Shown piece after piece: positions 44,321-53,390 of a stretch of DNA of 64,000 bases (position 1 is its first letter; each line of letters begins with the position of its first letter). Below the pieces are notes generated by a model, which worked only from the letters and a program-made list of their open reading frames with translations, had not been told where the DNA came from and searched no databases. The position numbers and the translations under genes are program-made. The stretch is from assembly GCA_003247835.1 (NCBI GenBank), contig QJYB01000071.1, positions 1-64,000 on the forward strand, read 5' to 3'. This DNA is from Gammaproteobacteria bacterium. Lineage in GTDB: Bacteria; Pseudomonadota; Gammaproteobacteria; Pseudomonadales; Azotimanducaceae.

Positions 44321-45055
44321 TCAGGCTCTGGCAGCGAACGCGGCCCAGTTCAGGCACCGGAACCAGACGTGGACCTCCCGAAATCCGGCGGCCTCGAGTC
44401 GCGCCACGTGGGACTCGACGGTATCCGTGATCAGCACCTGTTCCAGCGCCGTGCGTTTCTGGCTGATCTCCAGGTCGGAGTAACCATTGGCCCGCTTGAA
44501 GTCCTCATGGGCGGCCCGATTGAAGGCCTCGGTGGCGTCGTCGTCGGCGTGCACCTTCTCGGACAGCAGCAGCAGACCCCCGTCCTGCAGGCAGCCGCGG
44601 ATCCGTTCAAGCAGTGGTGCGCGGTGCTCCGGCGGCAGGAACTGCAGCAGCCAGTTCATGATCACGGCACGCGCGGGCTCGAACGGCAGGGTCGAGACGT
44701 CGGACTCCACGAAACGCACACGTGGATCCCGTACGGTGCTGCGGGCCTGGTCGAGCATGGCCGCGGAGTTGTCCACCGCGACGATGGACAGATCCGGCAC
44801 CGTCATGCCGAGCGAGGCAAGGGCGTGCAGGACGGCGAGCGTCGTCGCACCCAGGGAGCAGCCCAGATCGTAGATGCGTGGAGAATCGATGCCCGCAACC
44901 GCGCGGGCCGCCAGCAGCCCCGTCATAGGTACGACGAGCTCGTAGCCCGGTACGGAGCGACGGATCATGTCCGGAAACACCGCCGCCACCGTCTCGTCGA
45001 AGACGAAATCGACGATGTGCGTGCGCGGCTCGCTGAATACCTGGTCTCTGGCCAT
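44321..45055 (-). CDS. cmoA: Carboxy-S-adenosyl-L-methionine synthase CmoA
   Basis: CmoA makes carboxy-S-adenosylmethionine from AdoMet and prephenate for use by CmoB. The 244-residue protein has the N-terminal FSEPRTHIVDFVFDETVAAV and the AdoMet site IYDLGCSLGATTLAVL. AVIMNWLLQFLPPEHRAPLL and the prephenate/AdoMet-pocket segment LLSEKVHADDDATEAFNRAA followed by HEDFKRANGYSDLEI are also present, all typical of CmoA. ATG 45055 starts the gene, divergent from ppk1, and cmoB starts five bases after its stop. Confidence 0.96.
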   Translation of the reverse strand: MARDQVFSEPRTHIVDFVFDETVAAVFPDMIRRSVPGYELVVPMTGLLAARAVAGIDSPRIYDLGCSLGATTLAVLHALASLGMTVPDLSIVAVDNSAAMLDQARSTVRDPRVRFVESDVSTLPFEPARAVIMNWLLQFLPPEHRAPLLERIRGCLQDGGLLLLSEKVHADDDATEAFNRAAHEDFKRANGYSDLEISQKRTALEQVLITDTVESHVARLEAAGFREVHVWFRCLNWAAFAARA

Positions 45056-45159
45056 AACAATTCGGTAAAACTGGCGTGATATCCTCGCCGATCCGGCGGT
45101 TGCAGCCCATCGGCCGCAGCCGCGAAGAGTCGGGTTGCTTAAGTGTAGGCCACGAGGTA

Positions 45160-45193
45160 CTCCTCGGCACGCCCGGATCAGGGTGCCGAGGAG
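45160..45193 (+). promoter_or_regulatory. Strong hairpin in the ppk1 5' leader next to the ribosome-binding site
   Basis: CTCCTCGGCAC (45160-45170) and GTGCCGAGGAG (45183-45193) pair perfectly over 11 bases around a 12-base loop. The 3' arm includes GAGGAG and ends two bases before AGGA (45195-45198), the likely Shine-Dalgarno for the ppk1 ATG at 45205. No U-run follows, so it is not a classic terminator. It could limit ribosome access or stabilise the mRNA. Confidence 0.6.
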
Positions 45194-45204
45194 CAGGACG
45201 CCAG

Positions 45205-47268
45205 ATGGAAGTAGATCTGCAGAATCCCGAGCTTTACATCAACCGCGAGCTGTCCCTGCTCGAGTTCAACCGGCGTGTGCTGGCGCAGGCCCAGGACGAA
45301 GATGCGCCGCTGCTCGAACGGCTGCGCTTCCTGACTATCGCGAGCTCCATTCTCGACGAGTTCTTCGAGATCCGGGTGGCCGGACTCAAGCAGCAGGAAG
45401 CGGTCGGAGCCAGTCAGCGCGGGCCCGACAACCTGTCGCCTTCCGAGCAGCTCAGACAGATCAGGCTGGTGGCCGAAGAGCTGATCGCCGAGCAGTACCG
45501 GGTGCTCAACGAGGTGCTGATCCCGAAGCTCGACATCCAGGGCATCCGGTTGCTCGAAGCCACGGACTGGAACGACAAGCAGCGGCAGTGGCTGAAGCGG
45601 TTCTTCAGGAAGGAGATCGCGCCGGTGATGAGTCCCATCGCGCTCGATCCGGCGCACCCGTTTCCGCAGCCGCTGAACAAGAGCCTCAACTTCATCGTCA
45701 CACTGGAAGGCCAGGATGCCTTCGGCCGGCAGATCGGCCGCGCCATCGTTCACGCGCCCAGAGCATTTCCTCGGGTGGTGCGGTTGCCGGACAACGTCTC
45801 CACCTCGCCCTACGAGTTCGTGCTGCTCTCGTCCATCATCGAGGCTCACGTGGGAGGCCTGTTCCCCGGCATGACGGCGACCGGCGCTTACCCGTTCCGC
45901 GTTACCCGCAACAGTGATCTGTTCGTCGACCTGGAGGAGGTGGACGACCTGCTTCGTGCGGTGGAAGGGGAACTCTCTTCCCGACGCTATGGAGATGCTG
46001 TCCGACTCGAAGTGGACGTCGACTGCCCGGACGACCTGGAAGCGTTCCTGCTTGCCCAGTTCCGCCTCAGCCGGGACGACGTCTATCGCTGCCACGGTCC
46101 CGTGAACCTGATGCGGCTGGCCGCGGTGCCGGATCTGGTGGACCGGCCGGAGCTGAAGTATCCGGGCTTCACGCCCAGCGTGCCGGAACGGTTCAAGAAC
46201 GCGAGCGATCCCTTCGAAGCCATCCGCGATGGTGACATCCTGGTGCACCATCCCTTCGAGTCCTTTGCGCCGTTCATCGAGTTCCTCCGCCAGGCTGCAG
46301 CGGATCCTCAGGTACTGTCCATCCGGCAGACGCTGTACCGCACCGGTCCGGACTCCGCCGTGGTGGAGGCACTCACCCGGGCGGCGGCAAACGGCAAGGA
46401 GGTGCTGGTGGTCATCGAGCTCCGGGCGCGGTTCGACGAGGAGGACAACATCGAGCTGGCCAACCACCTGCAGCGCGTCGGCGCGCAGGTGGTCTATGGC
46501 GTGGTGGGGCACAAAACCCATTCCAAGATGAGCATGGTCGTGCGCCGCGAAGGACGAACGCTGGTCCGTTACGTGCACCTCGGCACGGGCAACTACCATC
46601 AGCGTACGACACGGCTGTACACGGATTACGGGCTCTTCACCCGGGATGCGGACTTCGGCGAAGACGTGCAGCAGATCTTTCAGCAGCTCACCTCCATGGG
46701 CAAGGCAGGCAGGTTGAAGAAGATGCTGCAGTCACCGTTCACCCTGCACCGGACGATGCTTTCCCTGATCGAGCGGGAGGCGATTCACGCAGCTGAGGGC
46801 AAGCCGGCTTACATCTTCGCCAAGATGAATTCGCTGGTGGAACCTCAGGTGATTCAGGCGCTGTACCGGGCGTCCCGTGCAGGCGTGAAGATCGAGCTGG
46901 TGGTGCGCGGCATCTGTGCATTGCGGCCCGGGGTCAAGGACGTGTCGAGCAACATCCGGGTCCGGTCGGTCGTCGGGCGGTTTCTCGAGCATACCCGGGT
47001 CTTCCACTTCGAGAACGACGGGGATCCGCTGCTGTATCTATCCAGCGCAGACTGGATGGGGCGCAACTTTTTCAACCGGGTCGAGACCTGCTTTCCCATC
47101 GAGGATCCCGCCATCAGAAAACGCATCCTGCGGGAGTGCCGGTTGTACCTCACGGACAACGCACAGGCGTGGGTGCTGAACGCAGACGGCAGCTACCAGA
47201 AGCTCACACCGGGATCAGCGGGCCGCAAGAGCGCCCAGGAGACGCTGCTGCAGGAGCTTGGGGACTGA
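45205..47268 (+). CDS. ppk1: Polyphosphate kinase 1
   Basis: PPK1 reversibly makes inorganic polyphosphate from the terminal phosphate of ATP. The 687-residue protein has the N domain starting YINRELSLLEFNRRVLAQAQ, the head domain and two phospholipase-D-like C domains. The autophosphorylated histidine is H436 in VVGHKTHSKMSMV, which corresponds to H435 of the E. coli enzyme. LGTGNYHQRTTRLYTDYGLF and a second C-domain motif region LYLSSADWMGRNFFNRVE follow. ATG 45205 gives the family N-terminus; the frame is open further upstream but through the leader hairpin. It ends four bases before the stop of convergent ppx. Confidence 0.96.
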   Translation: MEVDLQNPELYINRELSLLEFNRRVLAQAQDEDAPLLERLRFLTIASSILDEFFEIRVAGLKQQEAVGASQRGPDNLSPSEQLRQIRLVAEELIAEQYRVLNEVLIPKLDIQGIRLLEATDWNDKQRQWLKRFFRKEIAPVMSPIALDPAHPFPQPLNKSLNFIVTLEGQDAFGRQIGRAIVHAPRAFPRVVRLPDNVSTSPYEFVLLSSIIEAHVGGLFPGMTATGAYPFRVTRNSDLFVDLEEVDDLLRAVEGELSSRRYGDAVRLEVDVDCPDDLEAFLLAQFRLSRDDVYRCHGPVNLMRLAAVPDLVDRPELKYPGFTPSVPERFKNASDPFEAIRDGDILVHHPFESFAPFIEFLRQAAADPQVLSIRQTLYRTGPDSAVVEALTRAAANGKEVLVVIELRARFDEEDNIELANHLQRVGAQVVYGVVGHKTHSKMSMVVRREGRTLVRYVHLGTGNYHQRTTRLYTDYGLFTRDADFGEDVQQIFQQLTSMGKAGRLKKMLQSPFTLHRTMLSLIEREAIHAAEGKPAYIFAKMNSLVEPQVIQALYRASRAGVKIELVVRGICALRPGVKDVSSNIRVRSVVGRFLEHTRVFHFENDGDPLLYLSSADWMGRNFFNRVETCFPIEDPAIRKRILRECRLYLTDNAQAWVLNADGSYQKLTPGSAGRKSAQETLLQELGD

Positions 47269-47272
47269 TGCG

Positions 47273-48796
47273 TCAGGCGATCGTGAGGTCGTAGCCGACG
47301 GTTTTCAGATAGCTGGCTTCCTGCTCCAGGTCCAGCTCGGTGAGCGGGTGGTGGCCGAGCCAGCCCGACGGCAGTTCGAGGCGTATTTTCGTGTCCTTCA
47401 CGTTGAGCTGCACGTGGGGCAGAGGCTCGCTGGTCCGACCACGGTGCAGCACCACGCTGATCCTGAGCAGCACGGCCAGGTGCAGGATCCGTTCTGAGAG
47501 CGTGAACTCCTCGATGGGCAGCTTGCGGCGATGAACGCGGACCAGGGCGGCCAGCAGGTGCTGATCCAGTCGGGAGAAGCCGGGCATGTCCATGTTCAGC
47601 AGCAGGTAGCCGCCATGCTTGTGGTACTGGCTGTGAGCAATGTCCATGCCGATTTCGTGCAGGTCCGCAGCCCAGGACAGGAGCAGCTTGTCCGTCGGCT
47701 CCATCAGATCCCAGGCAACCGCGACCTGGGCCAGCAGGGACAGGGCCGTTTCCCGGATGCGCCGCGCGTGCGTCGCATCGATGTGGTATCGGCTGACCAG
47801 GCTCTGCACGGTCGACTCGCGTACGTCCTGGTGCTGTACGCGGCCCAGCAGATCGTAGATCAGTCCCTCGCGCAGCGCCCCGCTGGTCGCGTGCATTTCC
47901 CGCACCCCGAGGGACTCGAAGATGCCGATCAGAATACTCAACCCTCCGGCGAATACGGGTGCACGCTCCCCGGGCAGTCCCGGCAGGTTGACCTTATCGA
48001 TCTGCTTGGCATCGATCAGGGTCTTGCGGATGGTTTTCAACCCTTCGAGGGTGATCGGTGTGGTGGTCCCCGGTTCGAGCTGGCTGATGATGTCCTGTAC
48101 CGCCAGAATCGTGCCGGATGCGCCGATGGCAATGTCCCATCCCGCTTCCCGGAAGGGCAGCTCGAGCGGCTCCAGTTCCTGTCGTGCGATATTGATAGCG
48201 GTCTTGAACTGTCCCGCGCGTAGCCGCCCGTCTGAGAAGCACCGCTTGGTCATGCCGACACAGCCCATGTGCAGACTCTCCATGACCTCCGCGCGGAAGC
48301 GACGGCCCAGAATCAGCTCGGTACTGCCGCCGCCGATGTCCACCACCAGCCGTCGCTCTGCTGTGTCTTCCAGTGCATGGGAAACCCCCAGGTAGATCAG
48401 ACGGGCTTCCTCGCGACCGGAGATGATCTCCACTTCCGTACCGAGGATGCGCTCAGCCTCGTCGAGAAAGGATCGGGCGTCGCTCGCTCTGCGCAGGGTG
48501 GAGGTACCGACGACACGGATGTCCTCGGGTGCAAGCCCTCGCAGTCGCTGACTGAATCGAACCAGGCAGTCGAGGGCTCGCGAAACCACTTCCGGGTTGA
48601 GGGACTTGTTGGCTTCGATACCGTCGGCGAGACGGACCATCTCCTTGATCCGGTCGAGCACCTGTAACCTGCCGTTGGACTCCTGCGCGACCAGCAGGTG
48701 GAAGCTGTTGGAGCCGAGGTCCAGTGCGGCGAGCTGTCGCTCCCGGGCATCGGGCTGGTCGGATCGTTCGGGACTGACTGGGCTGAATTCAGCCAT
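47273..48796 (-). CDS. ppx: Exopolyphosphatase (Ppx/GppA family)
   Basis: Ppx removes terminal phosphates from polyphosphate, and GppA members also hydrolyse pppGpp. The 507-residue protein has the ASKHA-type phosphate motifs AALDLGSNSFHLLV at the N-terminus and LVVDIGGGSTELILG. The catalytic region is in EVEIISGREEARLIYLGV, and an HD-type C-terminal domain contains WAADLHEIGMDIAHSQYHKH. Length and the tail-to-tail pairing with ppk1 favour Ppx, as in Pseudomonas. A good promoter lies 60 bases upstream of ATG 48796. Confidence 0.94.
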   Translation of the reverse strand: MAEFSPVSPERSDQPDARERQLAALDLGSNSFHLLVAQESNGRLQVLDRIKEMVRLADGIEANKSLNPEVVSRALDCLVRFSQRLRGLAPEDIRVVGTSTLRRASDARSFLDEAERILGTEVEIISGREEARLIYLGVSHALEDTAERRLVVDIGGGSTELILGRRFRAEVMESLHMGCVGMTKRCFSDGRLRAGQFKTAINIARQELEPLELPFREAGWDIAIGASGTILAVQDIISQLEPGTTTPITLEGLKTIRKTLIDAKQIDKVNLPGLPGERAPVFAGGLSILIGIFESLGVREMHATSGALREGLIYDLLGRVQHQDVRESTVQSLVSRYHIDATHARRIRETALSLLAQVAVAWDLMEPTDKLLLSWAADLHEIGMDIAHSQYHKHGGYLLLNMDMPGFSRLDQHLLAALVRVHRRKLPIEEFTLSERILHLAVLLRISVVLHRGRTSEPLPHVQLNVKDTKIRLELPSGWLGHHPLTELDLEQEASYLKTVGYDLTIA

Positions 48797-48855
48797 GTTG
48801 GAGGCAGTCCGACCGGTCCGGAGTGCCCTGCCTACCGTGTGAATGCCTGGCCGTC

Positions 48856-48883
48856 ATTGTAGTGGGGGGAACCGGGCTGTAAA
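48856..48883 (-). promoter_or_regulatory. Sigma-70 promoter for ppx
   Basis: On the minus strand TTTACA (48883-48878) and TACAAT (48861-48856), each five of six consensus positions, are spaced by 16 bases. The transcript would have a leader of about 50 bases before the ppx ATG at 48796. This separates ppx from the M48/LemA unit upstream. Confidence 0.65.
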
Positions 48884-48905
48884 CCTGGCCTCAGCGCGGA
48901 CGATT

Positions 48906-50864
48906 TCAGCCGGCATCGTAAATGGACGGCGGCAGCGGACAGTCGAGCGCCGCAGCAATCCCCTGCAGCAGAGCACCTTCGGTTCCGGAAACGTGGCCAT
49001 CGGCCGTCACCGTGGCGGCGCAGGCCTTGATGATCTTCGGCTTGGCCAGGGGTTTGAGCTTTCGGACCTCCCGGAGGGCCGCATTGAGGCGGGTGAAATT
49101 CTCGTCCGCTCGCTCATCGAACGTCAGCAGATGTGATCCCCGCAGATTCAGCATCTGCATGCCGGCCTCGAATGCGGCCGCGCCGGCCTCGGGATTTTTC
49201 TGCCCGAACCGGGCGAGGGTGCTGAGCACGGTGGTGACCTCGTCTGCCACCTGCTCGATGCGGCCATAGCGGGACCGGACGCGTCGCGGTCCCTCGAAGT
49301 GAGGCGTCAGTTCCTGCACCAGCAGCCGGTGCAGGACCCACTCCGGCAGGCTGATGCGCTGGTCCATCTTCACCAGCTCCACCAGGTTGCCGACGAACCG
49401 GTCGTACTGCGCCCTGGACAGCGCCTTGAGCGCCGGCATGGCCATCTCCACGAGCGCCAGGCGTCTGGGCAGGTCCATTCCGACCAGCGGTGTCATGAGG
49501 CGGGCGGTGTAGGCGGGTACGCCGTTTTCCGCCGCCTGCTGCAGGTGTGCAAACTGCCGCTCCTGCAGCGGCGGCTCCGGATCGAGCAGCATCGCGTAGA
49601 CGAGACCGCGGGCACCCCAGGGATCGTGTGCCGCATCCTTCAGCGTCGGGTCGATGGTGGCGATCAGGGTCTGTGCAGCGGTGAGGCCGGTCCTGTCCAG
49701 CGTGCCGACCCGCTCGGCGACCTGCTCGGGGTCCGCACCGAGTGTCACGCTGCCCGCGGCTATGGCCGCGAAACCCGGTGCGACCCCCGGGGCGGCGCGC
49801 GTCGCCTCCTGCTCGGAAACCGCTGCGGAAATCGGCGGGACCAGGGGGTAGATGCCGTCCCACCCCGGGTCGATGGCCCGGATCCGTTTTTCGAGAGGCG
49901 GGTGGGTGGCGGTGAGCGGATTCAGAAACAGCTCGCGCACCTGACCGAAGAACATGTGGCTGGCCTCGGTGGCTGCAGGCTGGCGAATCGTGCTGCCCAG
50001 GCTGTAGCCGCCGATCTTCTTCAGGGCACCGCCGATACCCGGCGGATTGCGGGTGAACTGCACGGCTGCCGCATCCGCCAGGTACTCCCGCTGACGGCTG
50101 ACGGCTGCCTTGATCAGATTGCCGAAGAAGGTGCCACCATAGCCGATGACAAGCAGGCCGACGCCCAGTAGCAGAACCGGCATCGCGTTACCGCCGCTGC
50201 TTCGGCGACTACCGCCGAAACGCACCCCTCGCAGGATGCCGTAGCCCACCATGCCGAGAAACAGAATGCCGTGCAGGACGGCGATCAGCCGCAGGTTGAT
50301 GGTGGTGTCGCCGTTCAGGATGTGGCTGAACTCGTGGGCGATCACGCCCTGCAGCTCGTCTCTGGTGAGCAGCTCAACGGTGCCCTGATTCACGCCGATC
50401 ACCGCGTCCTCGGGGGTGAAGCCGGCGGCGAAGGCGTTGATGCTGGATTCGGGGATCAGGTAGACGGGGGGCACCGGCACGCCGGAGGCGATGGCCATCT
50501 CTTCCACCACGTTCAGCAACCGCCGTGTATTGCCACGGGTGCTGTCGTAGGTGAGCAGCTGACCGCCGAGCGACTCGGCGATGATCCGGCCGCCGCCGCG
50601 GATCATCAGGTATTTGTAGAGGATGGCAACCCCGACGATGCCGATGACGCCGAGCGAGATGAAGATCCAGGTCTCGGTGGGCAGCGCAGCGAGGAGTCCG
50701 GTGACACCCTGTGGCTGGACATATCCATAGCCGCGGGTCGATACGTAGACAATCGCCACCAGCAGGTTCGTCAGCAGGATGAGGCTCAGCACCGCGGCGC
50801 CGAACAGCACCGCCAGACGCACAGTCTTCTTCCGCGCGTCGTCCTGCGCCTGAAAGAAATTCAC
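48906..50864 (-). CDS. M48-family zinc metallopeptidase with extended C-terminal region
   Basis: This 652-residue membrane peptidase resembles HtpX/Ste24-type M48 enzymes. Two N-terminal membrane helices (about 16-40 and 62-86) precede the catalytic domain with INAFAAGF, the zinc motif HEFSH at 177-181 and the distal ligand glutamate in SRQREYLADAAAV. Two further helices lie between them. The C-terminal 300 residues are an extra soluble region, rich in helices, whose last part (LKPLAKPKIIKACAATVTAD followed by GHVSGTEG) resembles a TerB-like domain. Start GTG 50864. It follows lemA by 28 bases, a common pairing in proteobacteria. A role in membrane protein quality control is inferred. Confidence 0.9.
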   Translation of the reverse strand: MNFFQAQDDARKKTVRLAVLFGAAVLSLILLTNLLVAIVYVSTRGYGYVQPQGVTGLLAALPTETWIFISLGVIGIVGVAILYKYLMIRGGGRIIAESLGGQLLTYDSTRGNTRRLLNVVEEMAIASGVPVPPVYLIPESSINAFAAGFTPEDAVIGVNQGTVELLTRDELQGVIAHEFSHILNGDTTINLRLIAVLHGILFLGMVGYGILRGVRFGGSRRSSGGNAMPVLLLGVGLLVIGYGGTFFGNLIKAAVSRQREYLADAAAVQFTRNPPGIGGALKKIGGYSLGSTIRQPAATEASHMFFGQVRELFLNPLTATHPPLEKRIRAIDPGWDGIYPLVPPISAAVSEQEATRAAPGVAPGFAAIAAGSVTLGADPEQVAERVGTLDRTGLTAAQTLIATIDPTLKDAAHDPWGARGLVYAMLLDPEPPLQERQFAHLQQAAENGVPAYTARLMTPLVGMDLPRRLALVEMAMPALKALSRAQYDRFVGNLVELVKMDQRISLPEWVLHRLLVQELTPHFEGPRRVRSRYGRIEQVADEVTTVLSTLARFGQKNPEAGAAAFEAGMQMLNLRGSHLLTFDERADENFTRLNAALREVRKLKPLAKPKIIKACAATVTADGHVSGTEGALLQGIAAALDCPLPPSIYDAG

Positions 50865-50892
50865 CGACCTGTCCCGGTCAGGGGCGGTGCGG

Positions 50893-51486
50893 TCAGTTGA
50901 AGGAGACCTTCGGAGCGGCCTGCATGGCTTCCCGGTCTTCGTACTCCAGAAGCTCCGCATCCTCCGAGTGGCCGAAGAAACTGGCGAACAGCACAGGTGG
51001 GAACGTCTGCTTGTACGTGTTGTATTCGGTGACTTGGTCGTTGTAGGCCTGGCGCGAGAATGCCACCTTGTTCTCGGTGCTGGTCAGCTCCTCGGAGAGC
51101 TGCATCATGTTCTGATTCGCCTTCAGGTCCGGATAGGCTTCCATGACCACGGAGAGCCTGCCGAGCGCGCCGGTCAGGGCACCTTCCGCGCTGCCGAGCG
51201 CCTTGATCGCGTCCGCGTTGGTGGGATCGGCGGCGGCCCGTTCGAGACCGGCCAAGGCCTGGTTACGGGCGGTGATGACCGCCTCCAGGGTCTCGCGCTC
51301 GTGGCTCATGTAAGCCTTGGCGGTTTCCACCAGGTTCGGGATCAGGTCGTAGCGCCGCTTGAGTTGTACCTCGATCTGGGAGAACGCGTTCTTGAAGCGG
51401 TTTCTGAGCGCGACGAGCCTGTTGTAGATCGCCGCGATCCAGAATACGACCGCCGCGACGACGACCAGTACGATGATGGTTTCCAT
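50893..51486 (-). CDS. LemA family protein
   Basis: LemA proteins are small membrane-anchored coiled-coil proteins of unclear function, often co-encoded with M48 peptidases. The 197-residue product has a single N-terminal helix (IIVLVVVAAVVFWIAAIYN) followed by the diagnostic LKRRYDLIPNLVETAKAYMS and HERETLEAVITARNQA. The later ELTSTENKVAFSRQAYNDQV, YNTYKQTFPPVLFASFFGH segment is also conserved. The start is ATG 51486. An acyl-CoA dehydrogenase gene ends 36 bases upstream on the same strand. Confidence 0.95.
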   Translation of the reverse strand: METIIVLVVVAAVVFWIAAIYNRLVALRNRFKNAFSQIEVQLKRRYDLIPNLVETAKAYMSHERETLEAVITARNQALAGLERAAADPTNADAIKALGSAEGALTGALGRLSVVMEAYPDLKANQNMMQLSEELTSTENKVAFSRQAYNDQVTEYNTYKQTFPPVLFASFFGHSEDAELLEYEDREAMQAAPKVSFN

Positions 51487-51522
51487 GGTTGTGCTTTCCT
51501 CTCCTTGTTGTCCGGGCGTTGT

Positions 51523-52716
51523 TCAGTCGGGCAGACCCAGTACCCGCTTTGCGATGACGTTCAGCTGTACTTCGCTGGTACCGCCCTCGATGGAGTTCGC
51601 CTTGGAGCGCAACCACTGACGGGTGGTGCCGAGCTCCCGCTCTTCGAAGCCACCGCCGTCCCAGCCGAGACTCTGCGTGCCCATGATGTCGAGCAGCAGC
51701 TCGTACTTGCGCTTGTTCTGCTCCGTGCCGTAGTACTTGAATATGCTGGCCAGATTGCCGTCGGCGCGGCCGCTCTTCGCCTCCTCACCGGCCCGCTGCA
51801 GCGTGAACTGGAACGCACGGTCGTTCATGCGGTGACTGGCGAGGTGCTCGCGTAAAGCCGGGTCTGCGATGCGCCCATCAGCGCTGCCAATGTACTGACG
51901 GGCTACGTCTTCCAGGTTTCTGCCGGAGCCGCCCAGGGCCGAGTTGCCACCGATGCCGGAGATCATCTGGCGCTCGTGCTGCAGCAGACGCTTGGCGATG
52001 GTCCAGCCCCGATTCAGCTCACCGACCAGCTGATCCTTCGGCACCTTCACGTTATCGAAGAAGGTCTGGCAGAACGGTGACGCGCCGCTGATCAGACGGA
52101 TGGGCGACGTCGACACACCTTCGGAGGCCATGTCGAACAGCAGGAAGCTGATGCCTTCGTGCTTCGGCGCGTTCGTGTCGGTGCGCACCAGGCAGAAGAT
52201 CCAGTCCGCGTGATCCGCATAGGACGTCCAGATCTTGGAGCCGTTCACCAGGTAGTAATCACCCTTGTCCTCCGCCTTGGTCTGCAGGCCCGCCAGGTCG
52301 GAGCCGTAGCCCGGCTCGGAGTAACCCTGGCACCAGCGGATCTCGCCGCGGCAGATGGGCGGCAGGTAGGTGAGTTTCTGCTCGTGGGAGGCGAACTCGA
52401 GCAGTGCCGGGCCGAGCATCCAGATGCCGAAGCTCGACAGGGCCGGGCGTGCGTGTATGCGGCGGAGCTCCGACTCGAGTATGCGGGCCTCGTCCGCGTT
52501 CAGACCACCGCCGCCGTACTCCGCCGGCCACGTCGGGCAGGTCCAGCCTCGTTCGGCCATGCGCTCGAGCCACAGCTTCGAGTCGGGATTGACGAACGTT
52601 TCCCGGCGTCCGCCCCAGACCGTTTCCTCCTCCGGCATGGGCGTGCGCATGGACGGTGGACAGTTGGCCTCCAGCCAGTCGCGTGTCTCCTGCTGAAATC
52701 CGGCCAGATCGGACAT
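51523..52716 (-). CDS. Acyl-CoA dehydrogenase family protein
   Basis: This 397-residue flavoprotein is of the larger acyl-CoA dehydrogenase type found in steroid and branched-chain degradation clusters. WPAEYGGGGLNADEARIL, RWCQGYSEPGYGSDLAGLQT and YLVNGSKIWTSYADHADWIF mark the flavin and substrate regions. The C-terminal part has the probable catalytic glutamate in SIEGGTSEVQLNVIAKRVLG. ATG 52716 is preceded by AAGGGA; a longer frame starts at 52740. It is the first gene of a possible unit with lemA and M48, though functions differ. The substrate is unknown. Confidence 0.92.
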   Translation of the reverse strand: MSDLAGFQQETRDWLEANCPPSMRTPMPEEETVWGGRRETFVNPDSKLWLERMAERGWTCPTWPAEYGGGGLNADEARILESELRRIHARPALSSFGIWMLGPALLEFASHEQKLTYLPPICRGEIRWCQGYSEPGYGSDLAGLQTKAEDKGDYYLVNGSKIWTSYADHADWIFCLVRTDTNAPKHEGISFLLFDMASEGVSTSPIRLISGASPFCQTFFDNVKVPKDQLVGELNRGWTIAKRLLQHERQMISGIGGNSALGGSGRNLEDVARQYIGSADGRIADPALREHLASHRMNDRAFQFTLQRAGEEAKSGRADGNLASIFKYYGTEQNKRKYELLLDIMGTQSLGWDGGGFEERELGTTRQWLRSKANSIEGGTSEVQLNVIAKRVLGLPD

Positions 52717-52869
52717 GATGCTTCCCTTCGCATGGCGCATGGTCAGGGGCGGATTCTAAAGCAAAGGGCCGGGAGGATCAGTGGACCGGGTGAGGCGTGA
52801 TCCGCGGTGCCGGTTGGTCGGCGGCCAGGTGCTGCGTATAGTCAACCGTTTTCCGCAGGACGACTTCAC

Positions 52870-53364
52870 ATGCCCGATATCGATCCTCAGGTGTTCCGGC
52901 AGACCATGGGACATTTCTGCACTGGGGTGGTGGCCGTAACCGCATGTCTGGACGGCACGCCGGTCGGATTTGCGGCCCAGTCCTTCGTCTCCCTCTCGCT
53001 GACGCCGCCGCTGGTCGCGTTCTGCCCGGCGAAGACCAGCACCAGCTGGCCGAAGGTCCGGGCATCGGGCAGCTTCTGCATCAACATGCTGGCAGCCGAT
53101 CAGCAATCCGTATGCGACGCCTTTGCCCGCTCGGGCGGCGACAAGTTCGCGGACCTGTCCTGGGTCCCTGGTATTGCCACCGGAGCGCCAGTGCTGGCGC
53201 AGGTTCTGGCCAGCGTGGAGTGTTCGCTCGAGGCCGAGCACGATGCGGGTGATCACACCATCGTCGTGGGTCGGGTCCAGGCTCTGGAGGTGCAGGCGGA
53301 TCGCCCGCAGGGACCGCTGCTTTTCTACCGAGGTGGTTACGGAAGCTTCGAGGCACTGGCCTGA
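52870..53364 (+). CDS. Flavin reductase family protein (HpaC/NtaB-like)
   Basis: This 164-residue FMN-binding split-barrel protein belongs to the flavin reductase group that supplies reduced flavin to two-component monooxygenases. It has FRQTMGHFCTGVVAVTACLD, the FMN-binding FAAQSFVSLSLTPPLVAFC and GSFCINMLAADQQSVCDAFA. HTIVVGRVQALEV with the typical histidine and a C-terminal LLFYRGGYG also fit. The start is ATG 52870. It is monocistronic and divergent from the acyl-CoA dehydrogenase. It is a candidate partner for the NtaA-type monooxygenase at 21776, but they are 30 kb apart. Confidence 0.9.
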   Translation: MPDIDPQVFRQTMGHFCTGVVAVTACLDGTPVGFAAQSFVSLSLTPPLVAFCPAKTSTSWPKVRASGSFCINMLAADQQSVCDAFARSGGDKFADLSWVPGIATGAPVLAQVLASVECSLEAEHDAGDHTIVVGRVQALEVQADRPQGPLLFYRGGYGSFEALA

Positions 53365-53390
53365 TCGGCAGTGCCTCGCTGCCTACCACG

